This document shows, one piece after another, positions 33,259 to 44,400 of a DNA stretch of 64,000 nucleotides. The stretch is from Pseudocercospora fijiensis CIRAD86 (Eukaryota; Ascomycota; Dothideomycetes; Mycosphaerellales; Mycosphaerellaceae), in contig NW_006921536.1 in NCBI RefSeq assembly GCF_000340215.1, positions 5,292,874-5,356,873 on the forward strand, given 5' to 3'. The position numbers were made by a program, and so were the translations under genes. The notes beneath the pieces are model-generated. The model saw nothing but the letters and a program-made list of their open reading frames with translations, searched no databases and was not told the origin of the DNA. How positions within the stretch are numbered: position 1 is the stretch's first letter; every line of letters begins with the position of its first letter.

Positions 33259-34420
33259 GAGCCGCCGCTGCCGTCACAAGAACGCGTGCCATCAGCACAG
33301 CCTCGTGGCTTGCCATCGCGCTACAGACCGCGCGTGCTCGACAGTTCGGGGTCCATACAAAACAGACTCAGAGAGCATGACAATGCCCATTTACACCAAC
33401 CAAAACCCTTTCGCTCGTGGGAGCCACACTATACCAGAACTGGATTTGGCTACTGGCACAGTGATCCGGGTCCGAGTCGAGGCGAGGCGACGAGACGAGG
33501 ATTTGGTCGACGAGATGATGAGAACGAAGAAGTGATCAGCGCTTGTTGAAAGAAAAAAAAAGATGCAAGAAGATACCACAACCATTACCGCTGGAAAATT
33601 GGGAACTCGTGGGAATGGGAAATCGTAAGGGATAGGATGGATGGATGGATGATAACGGAGGGAATGGGGTCCCCCAAAATCGGCGTTCGGTTTTTCTCGG
33701 TTCGGCATTGCGGATGGGTGCCTACGAAGTAATTGACTAACGCCTGTTTTTTCCCCTTTTCATCATCAAGGAAAGTCGCTGAGTGCGCATGAGTGAGTGA
33801 GTGTAGCCAGCCAGACAGAGAATGTATGCCGGATATGAAGAAATTTGTGCGTGTTCTTGTCTTGATCTGAAAAAATTTGAGACGTTTGGTAAGATGAAAT
33901 GGATGGATGGCTACTCTTTACAGTTCTCGAAGTGAAGCAACGTCCTCGCAGCCGATGCGGTATACGCGTCTTCAAACTTTATATATTATACTATACCTAG
34001 GTCCTCTCCAACCATCTCTCTCTCTCTCTCTCTCTCTACTTTAATCCTGTCTGTCTGTTTGTTACCAAACAAAGCCGAATCCTCCTAACCCATCTATATT
34101 CAATCCCCGCCATGCCTGCACTCGTCCTCGCCACCCCTCTCCGTGGGAAATCAGTCTACGATGGATATGCTTGGTTGGGGTGTGAGAATGGCTGCTAGTA
34201 CGTTCCGTTTCCGTTTTCCCACAAGCTTGAGAAAGTGCGTGATGAGTGAGTTGGCTGGCTGGCTGGCTGGGATTTTTCTTTTTTTAATTGTAGGTGAAGA
34301 AAGTTTTTTTGGGGGGGGGGGGGGGGGGGGGGACTTCGGTACAAGAACAGGCCTTTTTTTGAGATATGAAAGATATGAAGATACATACACCTCGGAGAGC
34401 TTCTCTTCTCTTCTCTTCTC
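33259..34420. other. Intergenic region between convergent genes, rich in simple repeats
   Basis: No supported gene. Contains the 3' end of the kinase transcript, GGAT units at 33634-33652, a TC run at about 34015-34037, GGCT units near 34254-34270, and a 22-base G run at 34311-34332. Homopolymers this long are prone to assembly error. Confidence 0.5.
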
Positions 34421-36712
34421 CTACCCAAACACCGTCGCCGTACTCGAATAATACAAATTCATCAAATTCCCCGCCCCACAATACTGTTTCGAATTTCCCG
34501 CACACAGCATCAGACTGTCCACATCACAAGTCCCTGTCTTCGCTCCCCCGGCGTAATTGATCGTGTTGTCGCAATAACATTCCCTAAAACAAATCAGCTC
34601 AGAATCCACTCAGTCCATACACACGCTTTCTTTGTAACTTACCGTCCATACTCCAACCCCGCATACCGAAAAAACCTCCCCAAACAAAACTTCACACACA
34701 GATTCACCGTCATCTTCTCACTCGTCATACTCGCAGCTTTCAGGGAACGACCGGCAGCACCGCCAGGATCGGTTAAACACCCCTTCGTCACGTATTTTCC
34801 AATCGAAGGGGCTATGGCCGGGGCGACGAAATCTAGTTGTTTGTACAGCGATAATGCGTTCGGGCCGCCGCATAATTGGTCTCCGGCTCCGGTGCAACGC
34901 ATGTTACAAGTGGAGTTGGTCGGGGTAGATGTGAGGTTGGTGAGGATGTTGCCGTTGCTGAGGAAATTCCCGCAGAAACATTGCGTTCCGTATTCGGTGC
35001 CGTAGTATTGGTAGCCTTGTCCTCTATTCCCGGCGGCGCAGTAGGCTTGACAGACGGTAGTGTTCATGCGGAGGGAGGTGGTGGAGTCGCCCGTGAGGAC
35101 TCGTCCGGCTCCGTTTAAATTGTCGGTGGCGCAACCTAGGTAATTGGGAGGGAATGCGGTGAGATTTTTCACTTCTTGTACGGCGCCGGCGGAGTTTTCC
35201 ATGCTTCCGTTTGCGTTGAAGGATGGGTCGGTGTTGTTGTAAATACTGATGTATGAGTAGCCGCCGCAGATTTGTTGGTTTCCGCCTTCGATCATGGTGG
35301 CGCCGCAGTTCCAGGTGCATCTTGAGGGGTCGGAAATGGCGGTGGGGTTCATGATGTTGTCGCAGTGGCATTCTTGGCCGTATTCTACGCCTGCGAGGCG
35401 ATAGCCTTGGTTGTTACACCAGCTCTGGCACCAGTCGACGGACATGACGCTGTAGTTAGAGATTGAAACGGCGTTGAGTGCTCGGACTGCGCGCTCGGTG
35501 TCGTTGAAACATCCGACGTATTTTTGGTAGGGGGAGATGCCGAAGGAGGCGCCTGGTGTTGCTGTGAGGGTAGGTAAAGGCGTGGAGTCTACAGTTCTGG
35601 TGATGGAAGGCTTGGGTGAGCTGGCGGGACAGTTCATGGATGCTGCCGGCGCCGCTTCTGGTCCATCGGTGATGGTGATACAGCCCGGCAGGCGAGAAAT
35701 CAGGCCCTTGACTGGCTCGCCGATTTGAGGAGGTCGTTCTGGGCAGTTGTAGGGGTAGCCGTCGGATTGAGAAGCTTGCAGCGCCGGGCACTCGCTGATC
35801 TGACCGAAGTTGTCGGTCGATAAGCAGTTTTGAACGGCTTGACGGAGGACGGCGCTGTCCCATCCATTCTGGAAATCTCCGTGGAATCCGTATCCTGTCG
35901 AGTCTCCTTGTGAGAAAACAAAGCGGCCACCGGTCTCTTTCGGTACATTGGCGACACTGTACAGCGTTTCGAGGAAGATGTGTGGGAGCTGGATGGGATG
36001 GGTGGGAGGGCAAATGCCGTTGTCGATCTGCGATTGATAAGCGACGTGGCTGTTGTCAGCTTTGTAGAGGTCTTTCCCATTCCAGCAGCTTTGGAAGTGT
36101 ATCTGGGCACGCATGCCGTATGGACAATCGGTGCTCGCCATGTAGGGCGTCTCCGGCTGCGGCTGATACGCCAAGCAGGCAAAACTAACACGATCTGCGA
36201 TGGGTCGGCCGGGATAAGTTGCGTTACCCCAAGTGTATGTTTGGTTGTCATAGCTTCGAGCCGATTTGTCTCCCGAGAGAATATTCAGGCCTTTCGGGAA
36301 GGGGATCGTTGAGTTGACCAGTGGTCCACGACCAAGGTAGTATGCCACGGCGCCATCGTGAGGTACTTCTAAGAAGCTGCCATTGGGATAAGAGTAGTAA
36401 AGTGTCGGTGACCAGTACGCCGACTTGTCAGCACCGATTTCGCAACTCGTGCATTGCGAGTTGAGGAGGGATTGATACGTCGCATTGATGCCAATGTCTA
36501 CCAGAAGTCAGCTTCCCGAATGTTTTGCATATGTTTGTGTGCTTACTCGATCCTCCAACGATGGTGTGAGAATGCGCTGCAATGTCTCCATAGTTTACAA
36601 GTGGGTCAATCCGTCCTCTTTGCACGACCGCGCAATTCATCCGCCAAAATGCCTCGACATCGTCCAGCAGACTGAGTGCAAGGGCTAGGTAAGCAGCGCG
36701 TAGCGAAGGCAT
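34421..36712 (-). CDS. Secreted DUF1996 protein with three WSC domains
   Basis: Exons 36547-36712, 34643-36497 and 34421-34583 (introns 49 and 59 bases) give 727 residues. The start at 36712 gives a signal peptide (MPSLRAAYLALALSLLDDVEA) directly before FWRMNCAVV, the usual mature start of DUF1996 proteins; an upstream in-frame ATG at 36763 is less likely. DUF1996 covers about 22-300: RIDPLVNYGDIAAHSH, IVGGS, CTSCEIGADKSAYWSP. Three Cys-rich WSC domains follow, beginning near YVGCFNDTERAV, YLGCATDNLNGAG and KGCLTDPGGAAGRS; the last is split by the final intron. There is no membrane anchor or GPI-like tail. A wall-associated carbohydrate-binding or remodelling role is inferred. Confidence 0.88.
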
Positions 36713-37585
36713 ATCGACGACGGACGCCGCCAGTATGCGTCGACCGCAAGGAAGAAACAACAAACCAGAACGAATGACGGTAGTTAGTAGGCGATCACCC
36801 TCTCCACGAACAATCGAGGAGAGTCGAATCAGTCAGCATCTTCTTTGGCAGACATTGAGCACATGGCCAAATTCCAGACGATCGCGTGGTCTAAACAACA
36901 TGGCAACTTTCCTGCTTTGGGTTGCCGGCGCTCTCGAGGCTGGCATCTTCAGCCGGCTCAAAGAAGCGAACGGATGAAATCCTGATCCGCCAGTCCGCTC
37001 GTCTGGTCCTGGCTTTCCTTGAGCAGCTTCTTTGTGAGGATACGCCGATCCAGATTGTTGGTGTTCAGGCTGGCTAATGTGGTAAGGGCAGAGGCAGGCG
37101 AGATGGCGGAATGGAACAAAGGAATGTAAGCTCATAACCTTCCACTCGGACGTTCTCGCCAAGGTCAAGCGGTCCTCTGATTTGAACACCACACAGAAGG
37201 ATGTGAGTCCTACAGTTGTGTACACTGGCATCTTGCACGCGAGATATTGGTGAGGGGCTCATGAACACCGGACTGGATGTAGCCATACTCCACCTCAAGT
37301 CTCAAGCAGAGGCACGGGTAGACGTCAGGTTGATCTTCCGTTGGATCCAGCCCGGCTTGATATCAAGCATGTTTCCCGTCTTTCATGTGATTCTTTCGAG
37401 ATGATGGCGGTGCATAGGAGATCCGACACCATTCGCAGTCTAACCGGATTCGCAAAATGTCGTGATGTCATGCGAGGTCCAAGCGCTCGCTGGCAGGAGC
37501 ATCGCGTCGCGACTCGCGTACCGTTGGTGAACAGGCCAAGCGAATGCAGAGCACGAGCGGGAACAAATTTGCAGACGATCTCACG
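36713..37585. promoter_or_regulatory. Divergent intergenic region (promoters of WSC gene and methyltransferase)
   Basis: The 873 bases lie between divergent starts at 36712 and 37586. Open frames here (36833-37231 minus, 37325-37738 minus, 37341-37589 plus) overlap each other and show no domain. I call no gene and no specific regulatory site. Confidence 0.4.
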
Positions 37586-38760
37586 ATGAGCTACTACGGT
37601 GAATGCTGCCAAGGAATAGGAATGATGGTGCAGCAGACGACTGATCGTGCACAGATGCCTTCGTGGAGAAGGTGGTGGACAGCGGCTATCTGCCACAGTT
37701 CGTGCTGCGTCGTGGCATCCGCCAACAGCTGCAGACACGCATCAACATGATCAGCTCGACAAGCCTGGCCGACAGTTACGAGACCAAGATGAAATATGTC
37801 GACCTGCTGAGAACTCGACCCATTGCCATTGAGACGGCCCAGGCAAATGAACAGCATTACGAAGTCGGCACCGGAGTGCTGACCACCATGCTGGGACCAC
37901 GCATGAAGTACAGCAGTTGTCTCTATCCCAAGGGCACCGAGACTCTTGCTCAAGCGGAGATGGCCATGCTCGAGAGCTACGTCGAAAAGGCCCAATTGAA
38001 AGACGGCATGCGGCTTTTCGATCTTGGGTAGGCACTCCATTCTTCCATGCATCCATCGTTTCGCGAATGTCTCTCTGATGTGTGCCTTTGCAGCTGCGGC
38101 TGGGGATCGTTGTCGCTCTACCTCGCTGAAGTCTTTCCAAACGCGAACATCACAGCATTCTCGAACTCGAAGACACAGAAGCAGCACATCGATGAAGAAG
38201 CCAGGCGAAAAGGGCTACGAAACCTGGAGGTGGTGACCGGCGATATCGCAACGTATTCCTTTGCTGGCACGCGACTGGAAGGTGAATTCGATCGCGTGCT
38301 CTCCATCGAGCTCTTTGAACACATGAAGAACTACGAGCTGCTCCTGGCCAAGATCTCAACTCTGCTCAAACCAAAGGGCAAACTGTTCGTGCATTACTTT
38401 TGTCACAAGAATTCGCCCTACGACTTTGAGTCTGGCTGGATGACCACGTACTTCTTCACGGGCGGTACCATGCCGTCAGCCGATCTGCTTCACTACTTCC
38501 AGCGAGATCTTAAGCTAGAGAGGCAATGGTGGGTCAGTGGGAAGCACTATGCGAAGACTTGCGAAGACTGGCTGAGGAAGATGAATGCGAACAAAAGGCA
38601 GCTCTGGCCGCATCTGGAAGAAACGTACGGCAAGGAGAGCACCGCGACGTGGTTCTACCGGTGGCAAGTGTTCTATCTTGCTTGCGCAGAGTTGTTTGCA
38701 TGGAATGGCGGCGAGGAGTGGGGAGTCTGCCACTACTTGTTTGAAAAGCCAGCAGCATGA
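37586..38760 (+). CDS. SAM-dependent methyltransferase, cyclopropane-fatty-acid-synthase family
   Basis: Exons 37586-37598, 37655-38027 and 38094-38760 (introns 56 and 66 bases) give 350 residues; exon 1 encodes only MSYY and part of Asp5. The N-terminal helical part reads SGYLPQFVLRRGIRQQL, then ANEQHYEV and KYSSCLYPKG. The SAM-binding motif I FDLGCGWGSLSLYLAE spans the second junction and confirms it. VVTGD and FDRVLSIELFEHMKNY follow, then PKGKLFVHYFCH and FFTGGTMPSADLL. The layout matches the CMAS/coclaurine-N-methyltransferase-like branch seen in fungi and plants. The substrate (lipid double bond or an amine) cannot be told from sequence. Probably cytosolic. Confidence 0.88.
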
Positions 38761-39226
38761 GTGTCCGAGCACCATCCGGAAAGCAGTGACGCAGCAGCGG
38801 TAACGCACGACCTTTGAAAATCACATTCTGATAGCCACCAACTCCAAACTCCAGCCTTGCGCCAGTCGGACGTGTCTTGCCAGCTATAGCTTGCACAGCG
38901 ACGAGCAACGTACACCGGCATCAGGCCATGCATCATTTGGTCATTGAGTGAAGCAAATATCTTGCAAGTGAACAATGACGGAATCTGCGGGCAGGCAGCA
39001 GGACAACAATAGCGAACGTTGAAAACCGAAACAATCAGTTACAAGCCGCAGAACCTCACTTCCGTCGAACTACAAAAGTCTCCTTTCCACTCGCAATCCT
39101 TCTTGTCTTTTCTTCCACAAACATCGCATCGACCAAACAGCCTGCCACTGCCTACCACCGCCTTCAATCTCGAACATCAACCACACGCACTTCAAGCTAA
39201 TCATACCACAAGGCATCGCATCAACC
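38761..39226. other. Intergenic region upstream of the AT-hook gene
   Basis: 466 bases between same-strand genes; no coding frame of note. The C/A-rich leader with CATCAACC just before 39227 is the probable 5' untranslated region of the next gene. Confidence 0.45.
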
Positions 39227-39768
39227 ATGTCCGACGAGGCCCAGACTCCAACCGGCGACGCCACCTTCACCCCAGCAGAGGTCAAATTCATCCTCGCTGC
39301 CATCAAGAATGCCGAAGGTGGCACATTCAAGGTATGTACCGCTCACGACCACACCTGCACATCTACTGATTCCTTTCCAGTTCGACGCCGAAGCCGTCGC
39401 TCAAGAGCTCGGCATGAAAGACGCCGGCTCAGTCAAGGCTCGCTGGAACACCATCAATCGCAAGAAGATCCAAGTCGCCAGCTCGCCAGCCGGTGGCGTC
39501 GACAAGACTACGCCGACTAAGAAGGTATGTCATGAACGGGACGTTGCGCTGTGTTGCAAGATGCTTATCCCTTCTGCAGAATCCCACGCCAAAGAAGGCT
39601 GCTGACGGAGATAAGACGCCCAAGAAGCGTGGTCGTCCGAAGAAGGTTTCTGCTGCTGCTGACGTTACGGCTGAGAAGGAGCCGACTCCAGAGAAGAAGG
39701 ATGACGAGGAGAAGAAGGCTGAGGGTGGTGGTGCTGAGGACGACGTCAAGGAGGAGGCTGAGGATTAA
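39227..39768 (+). CDS. Small Myb-like AT-hook nuclear protein (third family member)
   Basis: Exons 39227-39331, 39381-39524 and 39580-39768 (introns 49 and 55 bases, both phase 0) give 145 residues. The first 70 residues form a Myb/SANT-like unit (FTPAEVKFILAAIKN, FDAEAVAQELGM, SVKARWNTINRKKI). An AT-hook core (KKRGRPKKV) follows, then a Lys/Glu-rich acidic tail. The plan matches the two small genes at 6524 and 7170, though exon structure differs. Binding to AT-rich DNA in the nucleus is inferred from the AT-hook. The context is CAACCATGTCC, a good fungal start. Confidence 0.85.
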
Positions 39769-40250
39769 GTCAGCGCTTGGGAATTCGAGGCTCATGCATG
39801 CATGCATACATACCATACGACAGCGCTACTGGTGAGGGCAGAGCGAGCTTTGAGTGAGCACTTCGGTTTAGATACCATACTGTAAGAGGGCCAAAAACGA
39901 ATCGAACGGAATCAGGCGTTCAAGATGAATGTTGTGTGCTTTGGCTCAGACTTCAAAGTCCGATTGTCCGCACAAGTCAAGCAGGTACTAGAAAATCGAA
40001 GCCTGGAGCAAGAACAACAAGTTGATCGAACAGCAGCGATGCTCGAGATATCTATGATCTGTAAGTGAAACTCGGCCAGAGTAATATTGATGTGCTTCCT
40101 TCAATATCTTGACGGTAACTTTGACGAGCCACTTCTACCTCGGTCGACATCGAGCTTCGAGCTTCTACTCAACTGATAAGCACAACGACAGCATCCATTC
40201 TCCCTCCACACTACTCACCCTCAACTCGCCCTCCCTCGCTCGCCATAACC
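39769..40250. other. Intergenic region upstream of the dephospho-CoA kinase gene
   Basis: 482 bases with no coding frame. The last 60 bases are C/T-rich (CTCCCTCCACACTACTCACC), a common promoter/5' leader composition in ascomycetes. Confidence 0.45.
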
Positions 40251-41072
40251 ATGCTCCTCCTCGGCCTGACAGGAAGCATAGCAACCGGAAAATCCACCGT
40301 CTCCGAAATCCTCTCCTCCCCACCCTACAACCTCCCAATCGTCGACGCCGACAAAGTCGCCCGTCAAGTCGTCGAGCCGGGGACACCAGGCTACCAAAAA
40401 ATCCTCAAAACCTTTGGCCCAACCTGTCCCGACCTGCTCGTGGAACCCACACCGGAAAACGGAGGTGAAACTGGGCATGACGGGAAAGGAAGAGCTCTCA
40501 ACCGCCCTGCGTTAGGGAGGAGGGTGTTTGGGGAGGGGAAAGATGAGGATCGGAAGGCGTTGAATCGGATTGTACATCCTGCGATCCGGAGGGAAATGTA
40601 TCGACAGATGTTGGGTGCGTATGTGCGAGGGCATTGGGCGGTGGTGTTGGATGTTCCGTTGCTTTTCGAAAGTGGATGGGAGGCTTTGTGTGGGACGATT
40701 CTGGTGGTGGCGGTTTCGGATCCGAGGATTCAGATGGAACGGTTACGAGCGCGAGATGTGCATCTCACGGACGAAGATGCGAGGAATCGGGTGGCGGCGC
40801 AGTGGGATGTTCGGGATAAGGCGGAGAGGTGTTTGAGACGGGGGGAGAGGGCGGGGGTTGTGGTTTGGAATGATGGGGGGAAAGATGAGCTTAAGAGGCA
40901 GGTTGATCGGGCTATGGTGAGGGTTCGGGAGGGGAGTCCGCAGTGGTGGGCTTGGGTTTTGTTGCTGTGTCCGCCTGTTGCGGTTTTGAGTGGGGGGTGG
41001 AGTTATGTTAGGAGTTGGTGGATTAAGAGGCAGTGGGAGAAGGAGAGGGTCGGAGAGAAGGCTAAGCTCTAG
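40251..41072 (+). CDS. CAB5: Dephospho-CoA kinase
   Basis: An uninterrupted 273-residue frame with start context AACCATGCTC. The N-terminal P-loop GLTGSIATGKST (about 5-16) and the DADKVARQVVEPG segment are diagnostic of the CoaE/Cab5 family, followed by LNRIVHPAIRREMY and DVPLLFESGWEAL. The C-terminus adds a hydrophobic stretch (WWAWVLLLCPPVAVLSGGW) and a basic tail, consistent with membrane attachment as in other fungal Cab5 proteins. It catalyses ATP-dependent 3'-phosphorylation of dephospho-CoA, the last step of CoA synthesis. All key motifs are present. Confidence 0.93.
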   Translation: MLLLGLTGSIATGKSTVSEILSSPPYNLPIVDADKVARQVVEPGTPGYQKILKTFGPTCPDLLVEPTPENGGETGHDGKGRALNRPALGRRVFGEGKDEDRKALNRIVHPAIRREMYRQMLGAYVRGHWAVVLDVPLLFESGWEALCGTILVVAVSDPRIQMERLRARDVHLTDEDARNRVAAQWDVRDKAERCLRRGERAGVVVWNDGGKDELKRQVDRAMVRVREGSPQWWAWVLLLCPPVAVLSGGWSYVRSWWIKRQWEKERVGEKAKL

Positions 41073-41424
41073 CTCTGAGTGATCATGGTAATGGTAATGG
41101 CATGGTATATGAGAATTCTCACCAACTTAGAGCGAGTAAGTGGTCGAGAGGAGTGACGACAGTGCACGAATGATGCCCATGACTGATGCTCCGCTTCATT
41201 TTCAGCACGATCTTACCAGTTTTGGCACACGACTAGCAATTTCCTCCTCACAAAGGCCTGGGTGCTTATGGGAGACTTCGAATCCTTTCTCCTCTGCTCT
41301 CTCGATAGTGAAGCAGATGTCTTGCAAACGGCTCGCTTCCGTCCAAGCAACGACGTCACGACATAAACAAATATCAGACTGCCCCAAGACGACACAGCTC
41401 CCCGCTGGCATCTACTCCATAGAC

Positions 41425-44400
41425 ATGGCCTCGACCAGGTTTGAGAGCGGGATTGATGATGCGTCGAAGCCACCGGGGTTCAGCTCAACGCAGCAGCGGC
41501 GACATGGAAACGACAGATTCGACTTTCAGCGCCATGTCGACGGCGCAGCTGCGGGCGCAACAGGCGCATGGGAGTTTGGCAGCGCTCTGGACTCCTTTGT
41601 AGACGATAGATGTCCTACAATCTGGAATTCGTCGGGAAAAGGGGTTTCTCTGCCCAAAGCAAGCATTGGAAGACCTCTAGACGCGCCTATCTCGGCGGAA
41701 GCCACCAAGCCTGTCGGCGACCTGCGAGAACGAGCATCTGATGGAGCGACTTTATTTGCTTCTGCAATCGATCCGGGTGTTACAAATTGCCCACCACCAT
41801 CTAGCGAAACTGCGAGACCTCCGATCTTCCTCCCACCTCAGCAAGACGCCGCAGACGGCGCGACATACTTTGCCTCCGCAATCGATCCGGGCTCGAGGAG
41901 TGAGCCTGCACACGCACGAGAAAACCAGACTCGACTCCTTGTGCCGCAGGAGCTGAAGAAATTTGCAAAGCGCAAGAAGGCTGACGGGCGTGCTGAAGAA
42001 GCTACTGGGTTGGTCTCAGGTATTGATGGCGGTACATGTATCCGACCGCCAGCCCCCTCGGCTCCAAGTCATGCCGCCATCGATGCCGCTACTTTGGCAC
42101 CGCCTGACGAATCGCTGTTGAACGTCCCACGAGCGACTCGAATCAAGCCTCTCGATGGTGACCTCCTACGGAAGCTCTTCAAACACACTATGAACGAGAA
42201 GCAGCGCGCCGAAGAGTCGTTTCGACCTGCTCAGGAAGTGAAGGAATCTTCCCCATCACGCAAGATCTCGAAATCTCCTCAAGGATTCCACATTCCCGAC
42301 CGCCAAGATTTGCGGAACGCGCGAAATGCAGCAAAAGCGGGAGAAGAGCGAGCTGCTCGGGAACAAGAAGCTGCCAAACGGCAAGCGGCACAGTCTTCGG
42401 CCAGAGAGCCCTCGAATTCTGGCAGCGCTGTGTCGGTGGGAAGGAGTGAGCGCGTCACTTCAAAGGACCCTACTCGTATGATTCGTATATTGGCGAAGAG
42501 CGGCGAGGAGGCATTTATACAGGTGCCAAATTTCGCGCCGAGCAGGCCACCGTCTACGAAATCGGAGCCTCCACCACCGCGACAAGAAGCGGAAAAGAAG
42601 AAACCAGCAGTTCGAATTCCGCATTCCAAGAAGCAAAAGCAATCTGAGAAGCCGAATAAGAAACAGGACAATCCCCAAAAGGAAGAATCACGACGACGAG
42701 CTAAAGCTGCAAAAGTTGCCGCTGAAGCCCTGATGTCTGGTGCGCTCCCTTCAAAAGAGCACGTCACGTCAGAGCCTGGATCAGCTCAAGATTCTGGCGT
42801 TGGCTTTGGCTTTGGCAAGGCAGTCTCTGCTCGCTCACAAGCCGGAAGCGTTGCCAGAGCAGAGTCGAGGTCATCTTCAGCGAAACATGTATCTGCATCC
42901 AACAAAACACCTCCAACGAAAGCGCTCTCAGCACATGGTTGGCAGGAATTGGCCGAGGCCACTTACAAAGCAGCAGAGCCAAACCCGAAACCACCATCTC
43001 AAGCATCGCGAACGAAATCTGCTTCTGTCGCCGAATGGTTGGAGTTTGACGCGCCCGCGCCGGCGACCTCAGTAAAGCCACCGTCGGAAAAACGTTATCA
43101 GACAGATTGGCAAGAGCTTGGTGAAGGTAAGCAGCAAGCAGAGTCCAACCGCAGTATGCACGTGGCTTCTGTACACAGTTTTCAATCGATTGGCGAAGGC
43201 TGGGCAAAGGAGCAGAACGCCGGAGCGCGCTCAGTAAAGCCACCATCACCCTCGGCTGAAAGCGTGAAAACACGATCTCAGACTGGATGGGAAGAGATTG
43301 GTGAAGTCGAGAAGCACGCTGCGTCCAACCGCAGCGTGGTATCTTTACGCAGTTTTCAACCGATGGGCGAAGGTAAGCAGCACGTCGGCTCCGCCAAGTG
43401 GCCGCATCGAGAGTCCAACCGCAGCATGATGTCTTTACGCAGTTTTCAAGCGATTGACGGAGGCTGGACGCAGGAGCAGAACGCCGGAGCGCCCTCGGTG
43501 CGGAATTTCCGTCAGGACGATGCTGCCTGGATGGACGGAAACGCTTCGAAGCATTCTTTGGGCACGGGACGTTCACGTATTGCTTCTGCGAATCGAAGTC
43601 GAGCTTCTTTTCCAGGTTGGCAGGAGATGGAGATGCCCCCAGACCGCACTCCGGATGCTGCAGTATCGATACGCTCGCGTATTGCTTCTGCAACTAGAAG
43701 TCAGGCTTCGTTCCAAGGATGGGAGGAGATGCCCCCAGAACGCACTCCGGATGCTGCAGTATCGATGCGCTCGCGTATTGCTTCTGCAACTAGAAGTCAG
43801 GCTTCGTTCCAAGGTTGGGAGGAGATGCCCCCAGACCGCACTCCGGATGCTGCAGTATCGACGCGCTCACACCCGTCGAACATTCAGTCCCGACAGGCCT
43901 CAAATCGCGCGAGTCGGAGCATTGAGAGACACGCTCCGCCCCTGGTCCATCTCGACGAAGCGTCTCCACAACTCTCTCATGCGTGGGCACAGCGGGATGC
44001 GCAGGACATTGAACCTTGGCCACAATACGGAGAACTGCACCGTTCTTCGCCATCTCCAAGCCGAGTTCCGCTTCCGCGCTCGGTGTCTGTCTCACAGGAC
44101 AGTCACCACACAGAAGCTGGACTAGAATTTCAGCTTCCGCCAAGACGCACCAACACTGTCTCGCACCACTTCGAACACTCCGTCCATGCATCGTCAGTCC
44201 GTAGTCAGCCGCGCAGGAATCAGATCTCGATGCACTCCCTCAGCGCACACGAGGAATCAGATCGCATTGTACCCCAAGGCGAGGATGAGCCCCTCCCGCG
44301 ACTCACAGCGCATGCCGGCAGAGGCTGGATCACACCGCACCCGCTAAGTCCCACCTCATCCATCGCCGGCCCTCAATCCAAAGTCATCTTGCCCAGCGAC

